A stretch of DNA of 64,000 nucleotides. Origin: Psococerastis gibbosa (taxonomy: Eukaryota; Arthropoda; Insecta; Psocodea; Psocidae). The notes under the pieces were generated by a model, which saw nothing but the letters and a program-made list of their open reading frames with translations, was not told where the DNA came from and made no database searches. A program made the translations under genes and the position numbers. The stretch lies in the NCBI GenBank assembly GCA_963971405.1, contig OZ020489.1, positions 12,400,001-12,464,000 of the forward strand, given 5' to 3'. Every line of letters starts with the position of its first letter. Position 1 is the first letter of the stretch. This document shows, piece by piece, positions 1-11,500 of the stretch.

Positions 1-686
1 GCTGAGTCTTTGCTTACTGCTGTGACGATTAGACCTGGGGACGGATTCTTTTGTAATACCTGATGGACAGCTGGAAGCTGTGAAACCAATCTTTTAATAA
101 GACTCTCCGAACTACAGGAACTACTGTCTTTCACATCGAACAAAAAGATTCGTAGTTCTTCCCCGTTTGTTATCATGCTTCTCTTGCTAGGCTTAGTACA
201 TTCAAAGGCCAATTTTGGCCACCATTGGTTGCACAGCTCTTTTATTTGGTGGTTATCAATGTACTTACAGATTTTTTCATTTATCTCCGAGGTCTGAATC
301 TCCCGTTTCATCTCGTTGAAAGAACTCGTTTGCGTTCCAACAGTTTCAATCGAGCGGTACGGTGAGCTTTTATAACTATCCATGATTTCCAAAATCCCTT
401 TTATGGCCAGTATAGTGTTCTCCTTAGTGGCAGAGCCATTTTCGACTTCATTTAATAATTTTTGAAGCCCCTCCTCTATGGTCCGCTTAAATTCACCATC
501 GTCATCATAATTATGACAGAAATTCGTTCTTCGTCTCTTAACTCCAGGGCTATCCAGTGATAGATCGGGCATAGACGATCGCCTTTGTGGTGAGGCTCGC
601 ACAAGCAGAGGCTTTCGCTTAAAAATTTCCAAACTTTTTACATTCCCAGTCACTTGTGATAACTTATTTATATTTTCTTCGGACAT
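1..686 (-). CDS. Partial ORF1-like protein of a non-LTR retrotransposon (LOA/Jockey-type suspected)
   Basis: The frame is open from an ATG at 686 to the left edge without a stop: 228 codons plus 2 nt, so the C-terminus is missing. The start is well supported because the next in-frame codon of note upstream is a TAA at 770-768, with no in-frame ATG between, and -3 is a purine. Visible features: a basic N-terminal stretch with two SP motifs (residues 32-33, 46-47) and a KRRR cluster at 50-53 like a nuclear localisation signal; an acidic patch (DDD, 61-63); a probable amphipathic helix at about 66-105; VGTQTS at 116-121 and IQTSE at 130-134; and a WWP motif at 155-157. Codons look normal and the base composition is far less AT-biased than the satellite. 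The order basic SP/KRR region, helical region, TQT motif, WP motif resembles ORF1 (Gag-like) proteins of LOA/Jockey-clade elements as I remember them. That assignment is inference; a host gene is the alternative. If it is an element, its 5' end faces the satellite and the reverse transcriptase would lie left of the window. Confidence 0.6.
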   Translation of the reverse strand, partial: MSEENINKLSQVTGNVKSLEIFKRKPLLVRASPQRRSSMPDLSLDSPGVKRRRTNFCHNYDDDGEFKRTIEEGLQKLLNEVENGSATKENTILAIKGILEIMDSYKSSPYRSIETVGTQTSSFNEMKREIQTSEINEKICKYIDNHQIKELCNQWWPKLAFECTKPSKRSMITNGEELRIFLFDVKDSSSCSSESLIKRLVSQLPAVHQVLQKNPSPGLIVTAVSKDS

Positions 687-694
687 TTCACCAT
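668..694 (-). promoter_or_regulatory. Overlapping 8-codon upstream ORF at the ORF1-like start
   Basis: An ATG at 694, 8 nt upstream of the ORF1-like ATG at 686, opens a frame of 8 codons that ends at a TAA at 670-668, inside the main ORF and out of frame with it. Its context (G at -3, G at +4) is at least as good as that of the main start. If the leader is transcribed, ribosomes would meet this ATG first, so the main frame would need leaky scanning or reinitiation. The sequence shows the arrangement; regulation is inference. Confidence 0.3.
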
Positions 695-802
695 AGCAGC
701 TGTGATGTGAACACACGCGAACAGCACTAAAAGCTGAGCAATGCACAAAATAAAAAGAGTTAAAAACTTAATATTTCCTTTAAAACCAATTTCACTGCCT
801 GC
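687..802 (-). other. Leader / 5' flank between ORF1-like CDS and satellite
   Basis: About 116 bp that is neither coding nor recognisable satellite. Read on the minus strand it holds an in-frame stop (770-768), a TCAGCT initiator-like hexamer at 737-732, and then the short upstream ORF. The first clear satellite bases on the + strand start at about 803 with aaaggtattaaaaagatat. If the CDS belongs to a non-LTR element, this stretch would contain its 5' UTR and perhaps an internal promoter. No target-site duplication can be judged because the 3' end is outside the window. Confidence 0.4.
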
Positions 803-3184
803 AAAGGTATTAAAAAGATATAGGTGTCTTAATTTTGCTTTTTTTGGCTCATTGTATTGTATCTAACATTATGCAATTGCTCCAGCGTGTTCATCGGTGT
901 AAATGTAGCTACAAAAAATTCATTCGACAAGAATACGAAAAATAGCTATATACTTATTTTTTTTTTTAAAGGTCTTGATATGATATGAGTGTCTTAATTT
1001 TGCTTATTTTGGCTCACTGTATTGCACTTAACATTGAGCAATTGCTCCTGCGTGTTCACCGGTGTAAATGTAGCTAAAAAAAATTCATTCGACAAGAATA
1101 AGAAAAATAGCTATTTACTTATTTTATTTTTTTTAAAGGTTTTAAAAAGATATAGGTGTCTTAATTTTGCTTATTTTGGCTCACTGTATTGTACTTAACA
1201 TTGAGCAATTGTTCTTGCGTGTTCATCGGTGTAAATGTGGCTAAAAAAAATTCATTCGACAAGAATAAGAAAAATAGCTATTTACTTATTTTATTTTTTT
1301 TAAAGGTTTTAAAAAGATATAGGTGTCTTTATTTTGCTTATTTTGGCTCAATGTATTGTACTTAACATTCAGCAATTGCTCATGCGTGTTCATCGGTGTA
1401 AATGAAGCTTAAAAAAATTCATACGGCAAGAATACGAAAAATAGCTAATTACTTATTTTATTTTTTTTAAAGGTTTTAAAAAGATATAGGTGTCTTAATT
1501 TTGCTTATTTTGGCTCATTGTACTGTATCTAACATTAGGCAATTGCTCCTGCGTGTTCATCGGTGTAAATGTAGCTACAAAAAATTCATTCGACAAGAAT
1601 ACGAAAAATAGCTATATACTTTTTTTTTTTTTTAAAGGTCTTGATATGATATGGGTGTCTTAATTTTGCTTATTTTGGCTCACTGTATTGCACTTAACAT
1701 TAAGCAATTGCTCCTGCGTGTTCATCGGTGTAAATGTAGCTAAAAAAAATTCATTCGACAAGAATAAGAAAAATAGCTATTTACTTATTTTATTTTTTTT
1801 AAAGGTTTTAAAAAGATATAGGTGTCTTAATTTTGCTTATTTTGGCTCATTGTATTGTACTTAACATTGAGCAATTGTTCTTGCGTGTTCATCGGTGTAA
1901 ATGTGGCTAAAAAAAAATTCATTCGACAAGAATAAGAAAAATAGCTATTTACTTATTTTATTTTTTTTAAAGGTTTTAAAAAGATATAGGTGTCTTAATT
2001 TTGCTTATTTTGGCTCTTTGTACTGTATCTAACATTAGGCAATTGCTCCAGTGTGTTCATCGGTGTAAATGTAGCTACAAAAAATTCATTCGACAAGAAT
2101 ACGAAAAATAGCTATATACTTATTTTTTTTTTAAAGGTCTTGATATGATATGAGTGTCTTAATTTTGCTTATTTTGGCTCATTGTATTGTACTTAACATT
2201 GAGCAATTGCTCCTGCGTGTTCATCGGTGTAAATGTAGCTAAAAAAAATTCATTCGACAAGAATAAGAAAAATAGCTATTTACTTATTTTATTTTTTTTA
2301 AAGGTTTTAAAAAGATATAGGTGTCTTAATTTTGCTTATTTTGGCTCATTGTATTGTACTTAACATTGAGCAATTGTTCTTGCGTGTTCATCGGTGTAAA
2401 TGTAGCTACAAAAAATTCATTCGACAAGAATAAGAAAAATAGCTATTTACTTATTTTATTTTTTTTAAAGGTTTTAAAAAGAGATAGGTGTCTTAATTTT
2501 GCTTATTTTGGCTCATTGTATTGTACTTAACACTGAGCAATTGTTCTTGCGTGTTCATCGGCGTAAATGTGGCTAAAAAAAATTCATTCGACAAGAATAA
2601 GAAAAATAGCTATTTACTTATTTTTTTTTTAAAGGTTTTAAAAAGATATAGGTGTCTTTATTTTGCTTATTTTGGCTCAATGTATTGTACTTAACATTGA
2701 GCAATTGCTCCTGCGTGTTCATCGGTGTAAATATAGCTTAAAAAAATTCATACGGCAAGAATACGAAAAATAGCTAATTACTTATTTTATTTTTTTTAAA
2801 GGTATTAAAAAAATATAGGTGTCTTAATTTTGCTTTTTTTGGCTCATTGTATTGTATCTAACATTATGCAATTGCTCCAGCGTGTTCATCGGTGTAAATG
2901 TAGCTACAAAAAATTCATTCGACAAGAATACGAAAAATAGCTATATACTTATTTTTTTTTTAAAGGTCTTGATATGATATGAGTGTCTTAATTTTGCTTA
3001 TTTTGGCTCACTGTATTGCACTTAACATTGAGCAATTGCTCCTGCGTGCTCATCGGTGTAAATGTAGCTAAAAAAAATTCATTCGACAAGAATAAGAAAA
3101 ATAGCTATTTACTTATTTTATTTTTTTTAAAGGTTTTAAAAAGATATAGGTGTCTTTATTTTGCTTATTTTGGCTCAATGTATT
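803..3184 (+). repeat. Left-edge heterogeneous satellite monomers
   Basis: About 14 monomers of mixed types. They share variant types with the core (the cattcagc type at about 1369, the tgtactgtatctaac type at about 1519, the ctcactgtattgcac type), but I did not see a long near-identical repeating order. The first monomer begins in the aaaggtatt variant directly after the retroelement-like leader. No gene is seen. Confidence 0.8.
1036..1047. repeat. Representative 12-bp perfect palindrome in the monomer core
   Basis: gagcaattgctc is its own reverse complement. It recurs in a large share of monomers at the same place, next to the G+C-richest part of the repeat. Other monomer classes keep only the inner gcaattgc (8 bp) or caattg (6 bp), as in tcagcaattgctctt, ttatgcaattgctcc and gagcaattgttctt. 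A dyad of this kind can bind a dimeric protein; no known binding protein is claimed. Confidence 0.85.
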
Positions 3185-3850
3185 GTACTTAACATTGAGC
3201 AATTGCTCCTGCGTGTTCATCGGTGTAAATGTAGCTTAAAAAAATTCATACGGCAAGAATACGAAAAATAGCTAATTACTTATTTTATTTTTTTTAAAGG
3301 TTTTAAAAAGAAATAGGTGTCTTAATTTTGCTTATTTTGGCTCAATGTATTGTACTTGACATTGAGCAATTGCTCCTGCGTGTTCATCGGTTTAAATGTT
3401 GCTAAAAAAATTCATTCGACAAGAATAAAAAAAATAGCTATTTACTTATATTATTTTTTTTAAAGGTCTTGATATGATGAGGGTGTCTAAATTTTGCTCA
3501 TTTTGGCTCATTGTATTGTACTTAACATTGAGCAATTGCTCCTGCGTGTTCATCGGTGTAAATGTAGCTTAAAAAAATTCATACGGCAAGAATACGAAAA
3601 ATAGCTAATTACTTATTTTATTTTTTTTAAAGGTTTTAAAAAGAAATAGGTGTCTTAATTTTGCTTATTTTGGCTCAATGTATTGTACTTGACATTGAGC
3701 AATTGCTCCTGCGTGTTCATCGGTTTAAATGTTGCTAAAAAAATTCATTCGACAAGAATAAAAAAAATAGCTATTTACTTATATTATTTTTTTTAAAGGT
3801 CTTGATATGATGAGGGTGTCTAAATTTTGCTCATTTTGGCTCATTGTATT
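3185..3850 (+). repeat. Tandemly duplicated satellite dimer (~333 bp x 2)
   Basis: Rare variants occur twice about 333 bp apart: gtacttgacattgag (cttgac at 3355 and 3688), cggtttaaatgttgc, and gatgagggtgtctaaatttt. This marks a two-monomer unit duplicated in tandem. Boundaries are approximate. Confidence 0.75.
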
Positions 3851-4389
3851 GTACTTAACATTGAGCAATTGCTCCTGCGTGTTCGTCGGTGTAAATGTAG
3901 CTAAAAAAAATTCATTCGACAAGAATAAGAAAATTAGCTATATACTTATTTTATTTTTTTAAAGGTTTTAAAAGGATATAGGTGTCTTAGTTTTGCTTAT
4001 TTTGGCTCATTGTATCGTACTTTATATTAAACAATTGCTCCTGCGTGTTCATCGGTTTAAATGTTGCTAAAAAAAATTCATTCGACAAGAATAAGAAAAA
4101 TAGCTATTTACTTATTTTATTTTTTTTAAAGGTCTTGATATGATAAGGGTGTCTTAATTTTGCTTATTTTGGCTCATTGTATTGTACTCAACATTGAACA
4201 ATTGCTCCTGCGTGTTCATCGGTGTAAATGTAGCTAAAAAAAATTCATTCGACAAGAATAAGAAAAATAGCTATTTACTTATTTTATTTTTTTTAAAGGT
4301 TTTAAAAAGATATAGGTGTCTTAATTTTGCTTATTTTGGCTCATTGTATTGTACTTAACATTGAGCAATTGTTCTTGCGTGTTCATCGG
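3851..4389 (+). repeat. Single-order satellite monomers
   Basis: About three monomers with private changes (tgttcgtcgg near 3880; gtatcgtactttatattaaac near 4012; a second cggtttaaatgttgc near 4050). They belong to none of the longer units around them. No gene is seen. Confidence 0.7.
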
Positions 4390-7300
4390 TGTAAATGTAG
4401 CTACAAAAAATTCATTCGACAAGAATACGAAAAATAGCTATATACTTATTTTTTTTTTTAAAGGTCTTGATATGATATGAGTGTCTTAATTTTGCTTATT
4501 TTGGCTCACTGTATTGCACTAAACATTGAGCAATTGCTCCTGCGTGTTCATCGGTGTAAATGTAGCTAAAAAAAATTCATTCGACAAGAATAAGAAAAAT
4601 AGCTATTTACTTATTTTATTTTTTTTAAAGGTTTTAAAAAGATATAGGTGTCTTAATTTTGCTTATTTTGGCTCATTGTATTGTACTTAACATTGAGCAA
4701 TTGTTCTTGCGTGTTCATCGGTGTAAATGTGGCTAAAAAAAATTCATTCGACAAGAATAAGAAAAATAGCTATTTACTTATTTTATTTTTTTTAAAGGTT
4801 TTAAAAAGATATAGGTGTCTTTATTTTGCTTATTTTGGCTCAATGTATTGTACTTAACATTCAGCAATTGCTCTTGCGTGTTCATCGGTGTAAATGAAGC
4901 TTAAAAAAATTCATACGGCAAGAATACGAAAAATAGCTAATTACTTATTTTATTTTTTTTAAAGGTTTTAAAAAGATATAGGTGTCTTAATTTTGCTTAT
5001 TTTGGCTCATTGTACTGTATCTAACATTAGGCAATTGCTCCTGCGTGTTCATCGGCGTAAATGTAGCTAAAAAAAATTCATTCGACAAGAATAAGAAAAA
5101 TTGCTATTTACTTATTTTTTTTTTAAAGGTCTTGATATGATATGAGTGTCTTTATTTTGCTTATTTTGGCTCATTGTATTGTACTTAACATTGAGCAATT
5201 GCTCCTGCGTGTTCATCGGTGTAAATGTAGCTAAAAAAAATTCGTTCGACAAGAATAAGAAGAATAGCTATTTACTTATTTTTTTCTAAAGGTTTTAAAA
5301 AGATATAGGTGTCTTTATTTTGCTTATTTTGGCTCAATGTATTGTACTTAACATTGAGCAATTGCTCCTGCGTGTTCATCGGTGTAAATATAGCTTAAAA
5401 AAATTCATACGGCAAGAATACGAAAAATAGCTAATTACTTATTTTATTTTTTTTAAGGTATTAAAAAGATATAGGTGTCTTAATTTTGCTTATTTTGGCT
5501 CATTGTACTGTATCTAACATTAGGCAATTGCTCCTGCGTGTTCATCCGTGTAAATGTAGCTAAAAAAAATTCATTCGACAAGAATAAGAAAAATAGCTAT
5601 TTACTTATTTTATTTTTTTAAAGGTCTTATAAGATATAGGTGTCTTATTTTTTCTTATTTAGGCTCATTGTATTGTACTTAACATTGACCACTTGCTCCT
5701 GCGTGTACATTTGTGAAAATGTAGCTACAAAAAATTCATTCGACAAGAATACGAAAAATAGCTATATACTTATTTTATTTTTTTTAAAGGTCTTGATATG
5801 ATAACGGTGTCTTAATTTTATTTATTTTGGCTCATTGTATTGAACTTAACATTGAGCAATTGCTCCTGCGTGTTCATCGGTGTAAATATAGCTTAAAAAA
5901 ATTCATTCGACAAGAATAAAAAAAATAGCTATTTAGTTATTTTCTTTTTTTAAGGTCTTAATAAGATATAGGTGTCTTCATTTTGCTTATGTTGGCTCAT
6001 TGTATTGTACCTAACATTGAGAAAATGCTCCTGCGTGTTCATCCGTGTAAATGTAGCTAAAAAAAATTCATTCGACAGGAATCAGAAAAATAGCTATTTA
6101 CTTATTTTTTTTTTAAAGGTCTTGATATGATATGAGTGTCTTTATTTTGCTTATTTTGGCTCATTGTACTGTATCTAACATTAGGCAATTGCTCCTGCGT
6201 GATCATCGGCGTAAATGTAGCTAAAAAAAATTCATTCGACAAGAATAAGAAAAATAGCTATTTACTTATTTTTTTTTTAAAGGTTTTAAAAAGATATAGG
6301 TGTCTTTATTTTGCTTATTTTGGCTCAATGTATTGTACTTAACATTGAGCAATTGCTCCTGCGTGTTCATCGGTGTAAATATAGCTTAAAAAAATTCATA
6401 CGGCAAGAATACGAAAAATAGCTAATTACTTATTTTATTTTTTTTAAAGGTATTAAAAAGATATAGGTGTCTTAATTTTGCTTTTTTTGGCTCATTGTAT
6501 TGTATCTAACATTATGCAATTGCTCCAGCGTGTTCATCGGTGTAAATGTAGCTACAAAAAATTCATTCGACAAGAATACGAAAAATAGCTATATACTTAT
6601 TTTTTTTTTTAAAGGTCTTGATATGATATGAGTGTCTTAATTTTGCTTATTTTGGCTCACTGTATTGCACTAAACATTGAGCAATTGCTCCTGCGTGTTC
6701 ATCGGTGTAAATGTAGCTAAAAAAAATTCATTCGACAAGAATAAGAAAAATAGCTATTTACTTATTTTATTTTTTTTAAAGGTTTTAAAAAGATATAGGT
6801 GTCTTAATTTTGCTTATTTTGGCTCATTGTATTGTACTTAACATTGAGCAATTGTTCTTGCGTGTTCATCGGTGTAAATGTGGCTAAAAAAAATTCATTC
6901 GACAAGAATAAGAAAAATAGCTATTTACTTATTTTATTTTTTTTAAAGGTTTTAAAAAGATATAGGTGTCTTTATTTTGCTTATTTTGGCTCAATGTATT
7001 GTACTTAACATTCAGCAATTGCTCTTGCGTGTTCATCGGTGTAAATGAAGCTTAAAAAAATTCATACGGCAAGAATACGAAAAATAGCTAATTACTTATT
7101 TTATTTTTTTTAAAGGTTTTAAAAAGATATAGGTGTCTTAATTTTGCTTATTTTGGCTCATTGTACTGTATCTAACATTAGGCAATTGCTCCTGCGTGTT
7201 CATCGGCGTAAATGTAGCTAAAAAAAATTCATTCGACAAGAATAAGAAAAATTGCTATTTACTTATTTTTTTTTTAAAGGTCTTGATATGATATGAGTGT

Positions 7301-8515
7301 CTTTATTTTGCTTATTTTGGCTCATTGTATTGTACTTAACATTGAGCAATTGCTCCTGCGTGTTCATCGGTGTAAATGTAGCTAAAAAAAATTCGTTCGA
7401 CAAGAATAAGAAGAATAGCTAATTACTTATTTTATATTTTTTAAAGGTATTAAAAAGATATAGGTGTCTTAATATTGCTTATTTTGGCTCATTGTACTGT
7501 ATCTAACATTAGGCAATTGCTCCTGCGTGTTCATCCGTGTAAATGTAGCTAAAAAAAATTCATTCGACAAGAATAAGAAAAATAGCTATTTACTTATTTT
7601 ATTTTTTTAAAGGTCTTATAAGATATAGGTGTCTTATTTTTGCTTATTTAGGCTCATTGTATTGTACTTAACATTGACCACTTGCTCCTGCGTGTACATT
7701 GGTGAAAATGTAGCTACAAAAAATTCATTCGACAAGAATACGAAAAATAGCTATATACTTATTTTATTTTTTTTAAAGGTCTTGATATGATAACGGTGTC
7801 TTAATTTTATTTATTTTGGCTCATTGTATTGAACTTAACATTGAGCTATTGCTCCTGCGTGTTCATCGGTGTAAATATAGCTTAAAAAAATTCATTCGAC
7901 AAGAATAAAAAAAATAGCTATTTAGTTATTTTCTTTTTTTAAGGTCTTAATAAGATATAGGTGTCTTCATTTTGCTTATGTTGGCTCATTGTATTGTACC
8001 TAACATTGAGAAAATGCTCCTGCGTGTTCATCCGTGTAAATGTAGCTAAAAAAAATTCATTCGACAGGAATCAGAAAAATAGCTATTTACTTATTTTTTT
8101 TTTAAAGGTCTTGATATGATATGAGTGTCTTTATTTTGCTTATTTTGGCTCATTGTATTGTACTTAACATTGAGCAATTGCTCCTGCGTGTTCATCGGTG
8201 TAAATGTAGCTAAAAAAAATTCGTTCGACAAGAATAAGAAAAATAGCTATTTACTTATTTTATTTTTTTTAAAGGTTTTAAAAAGATATAGGTGTCTTTA
8301 TTTTGCTTATTTTGGCTCAATGTATTTTACTTAACATTGAGCAATTGCTCCTGCGTGTTCATCGGTGTAAATATAGCTTAAAAAAATTCATACGGCAAGA
8401 ATACGAAAAATAGCTAATTACTTATTTTATTTTTTTTAAAGGTATTAAAAAGATATAGGTGTCTTAATTTTGCTTTTTTTGGCTCATTGTATTGTATCTA
8501 ATATTATGCAATTGC
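4390..8515 (+). repeat. Tandem duplication of a 13/12-monomer unit (2,151 and 1,989 bp)
   Basis: The private variant gcactaaac occurs at 4516 and 6667 (2,151 bp apart). The divergent monomers with gacttg-like and taacggtg changes occur at 5802 and 7791 (1,989 bp apart). The offset changes by about one monomer near 7410-7430, where copy 2 fuses the agaagaatagct of one monomer to the aattactta of the next. Copy 2 has therefore lost a single monomer present at about 5270-5440 of copy 1. Estimated copies: 4390-6540 and 6541-8515. Confidence 0.8.
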
Positions 8516-11500
8516 TCCTGCGTGTTCATCGGTGTAAATATAGCTTAAAAAAATTCATACGGCAAGAATACGAAAAATAGCTAATTACTTATTTTATTTT
8601 TTTTAAAGGTATTAAAAAGATATAGGTGTCTTTATTTTGCTTATTTTGGCTCAATGTATTGTACTTAACATTGAGCAATTGCTCCTGCGTGTTCATCGGT
8701 GTAAATGTAGCTTAAAAAAATTCATACGGAAAGAATACGAAAAATAGCTAATTACTTATTTTATTTTTTTTAAAGGTTTTAAAAAGATATAGGTGTCTAA
8801 ATTTTGCTTATTTTGGCTCATTGTACTGTATCTAACATTAGGCAATTGCTCCAGCGTGTTCATCGGTGTAAATGTAGCTACAAAAAATTCATTCGACAAG
8901 AATACGAAAAATAGCTATATACTTATTTTTTTTTTAAAGGTCTTGATATGATACGGGTGTCTTAATTTTGCTTATTTTGGCTCACTGTATTGCACTTAAC
9001 ATTAAGCAATTGCTCCTGCGTGTTCATCGGTGTAAATGTAGCTACAAAAAATTCATTCGACAAGAATAAGAAAAATAGCTATTTACTTATTTTATTTTTT
9101 TTAAAGGTTTTAAAAAGATATAGGTGTCATAATTTTGCTTATTTTGGCTCATTGTATTGTACTTAACACTGAGCAATTGTTCTTGCGTGTTCATCGGCGT
9201 AAATGTGGCTAAAAAAAATTCATTCGACAAGAATACGAAAAATAGCTATATACTTATTTTTTTTTTAAAGGTCTTGATATGATATGAGTGTCTTAATTTT
9301 GCTGATTTTGGCTCATTGTATTGTACTTAACACTGAGCAATTGTTTTTGCGTGTTCATCGGCGTAAATGTGGCTAAAAAAAATTCATTCGACAAGAATAA
9401 GAAAAATAGCTATTTACTTATTTTTTTTTTAAAGGTTTTAAAAAGATATAGGTGTCTTTATTTTGCTTATTTTGGCTCATTGTATTGTATTTAACATTAT
9501 GCAATTGCTCCAGCGTGTTCATCGGTGTAAATGTAGCTACAAAAAATTCATTCGACAAGAATACGAAAAATAGCTATATACTTATTTTTTTTTTTAAAGG
9601 TCTTGATATGATATGAGTGTCTTAATTTTGCTTATTTTGGCTCACTGTATTGCACATAACATTGAGCAATTGCTCCTGCGTGCTCATCGGTGTAAATGTA
9701 GCTAAAAAAAATTCATTCGACAAGAATAAGAAAAATAGCTATTTACTTATTTTATTTTTTTTAAAGGTTTTAAAAAGATATAGGTGTCTTTATTTTGCTT
9801 ATTTTGGCTCAATGTATTGTACTTAACATTGAGCAATTGCTCCTGCGTGTTCATCGGTGTAAATGTAGCTTAAAAAAATTCATACGGCAAGAATACGAAA
9901 AATAGCTAATTACTTATTTTATTTTTTTTAAAGGTTTTAAAAAGATATAGGTGTCTTAATTTTGCTTATTTTGGCTCATTGTACTGTATCTAACATTAGG
10001 CAATTGCTCCTGCGTGTTCATCGGTGTAAATGTAGCTAAAAAAAATTCATTCGACAAGAATAAGAAAAATAGCTATTTACTTATTTTTTTTTAAAGGTCT
10101 TGATATGTTATGAGTGTCTATATTTTGCTTATTTTGGCTCATTGTATTGTACTTAACATTGAGCAATTGCTCCTGCGTGTTCATCGGTGTAAATGTAGCT
10201 AAAAAAAATTCGTTCGACAAGAATAAGAAAAATAGCTATTTACTTATTTTATTTTTTTTAAAGGTTTTAAAAAGATATAGGTGTCTTTATTTTGCTTATT
10301 TTGGCTCAATGTATTGTACTTAACATTCAGCAATTGCTCTTGCGTGTTCATCGGTGTAAATGAAGCTTAAAAAAATTCATACGGCAAGAATACGAAAAAT
10401 AGCTAATTACTTATTTTATTTTTTTTAAAGGTTTTAAAAAGATATAGGTGTCTTAATTTTGCTTATTTTGGCTCATTGTACTGTATCTAACATTAGGCAA
10501 TTGCTCCTATGTGTTCATCGGCGTAAATGTAGCTAAAAAAAATTCATTCGACAAGAATAAGAAAAATAGCTATTTACTTATTTTTTTTTTAAAGGTCTTG
10601 ATATGATATGAGTGTCTTTATTTTGCTTATTTTGGCTCATTGTATTGTACTTAACATTGAGCAATTGCTCCTGCGTGTTCATCGGTGTAAATGTAGCTAA
10701 AAAAAATTCGTTCGACAAGAATAAGAAAAATAGCTATTTACTTATTTTTTTTTTAAAGGTTTTAAAAAGATATAGGTGTCTTTATTTTGCTTATTTTGGC
10801 TCAATGTATTGTACTTAACATTGAGCAATTGCTCCTGCGTGTTCATCGGTGTAAATATAGCTTAAAAAAATTCATACGGCAAGAATACGAAAAATAGCTA
10901 ATTACTTATTTTTTTTTTTTTAAAGGTATTAAAAAGATATAGGTGTCTTAATTTTGCTTTTTTTGGCTCATTGTATTGTATCTAACATTATGCAATTGCT
11001 CCAGCGTGTTCATCGGTGTAAATGTAGCTACAAAAAATTCATTCGACAAGAATACGAAAAATAGCTATATACTTATTTTTTTTTTTAAAGGTCTTGATAT
11101 GATATGAGTGTCTTAATTTTGCTTATTTTGGCTCACTGTATTGCACTTAACATTGAGCAATTGCTCCTGCGTGCTCATCGGTGTAAATGTAGCTAAAAAA
11201 AATTCATTCGACAAGAATAAGAAAAATAGCTATTTACTTATTTTATTTTTTTTAAAGGTTTTAAAAAGATATAGGTGTCTTTATTTTGCTTATTTTGGCT
11301 CAATGTATTGTACTTAACATTGAGCAATTGCTCCTGCGTGTTCATCGATGTAAATGTAGCTTAAAAAAATTCATACGGCAAGAATACGAAAAATAGCTAA
11401 TTACTTATTTTATTTTTTTTAAAGGTTTTAAAAAGATATAGGTGTCTTAATTTTGCTTATTTTGGCTCATTGTACTGTATCTAACATTAGGCAATTGCTC

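Noticed and set aside
1-686. Calling the left ORF a specific named retrotransposon such as Loa, Bilbo, Baggins or a telomeric element.
   Set aside because: Only motif-level resemblance from memory is available. No reverse transcriptase, endonuclease or zinc-knuckle region is in the window, so a family name would be a guess.
737-760. TATA-like box upstream of the ORF1-like leader.
   Set aside because: The AT-rich run is unremarkable in this composition and its spacing to the initiator-like hexamer is too short for a standard TATA box.
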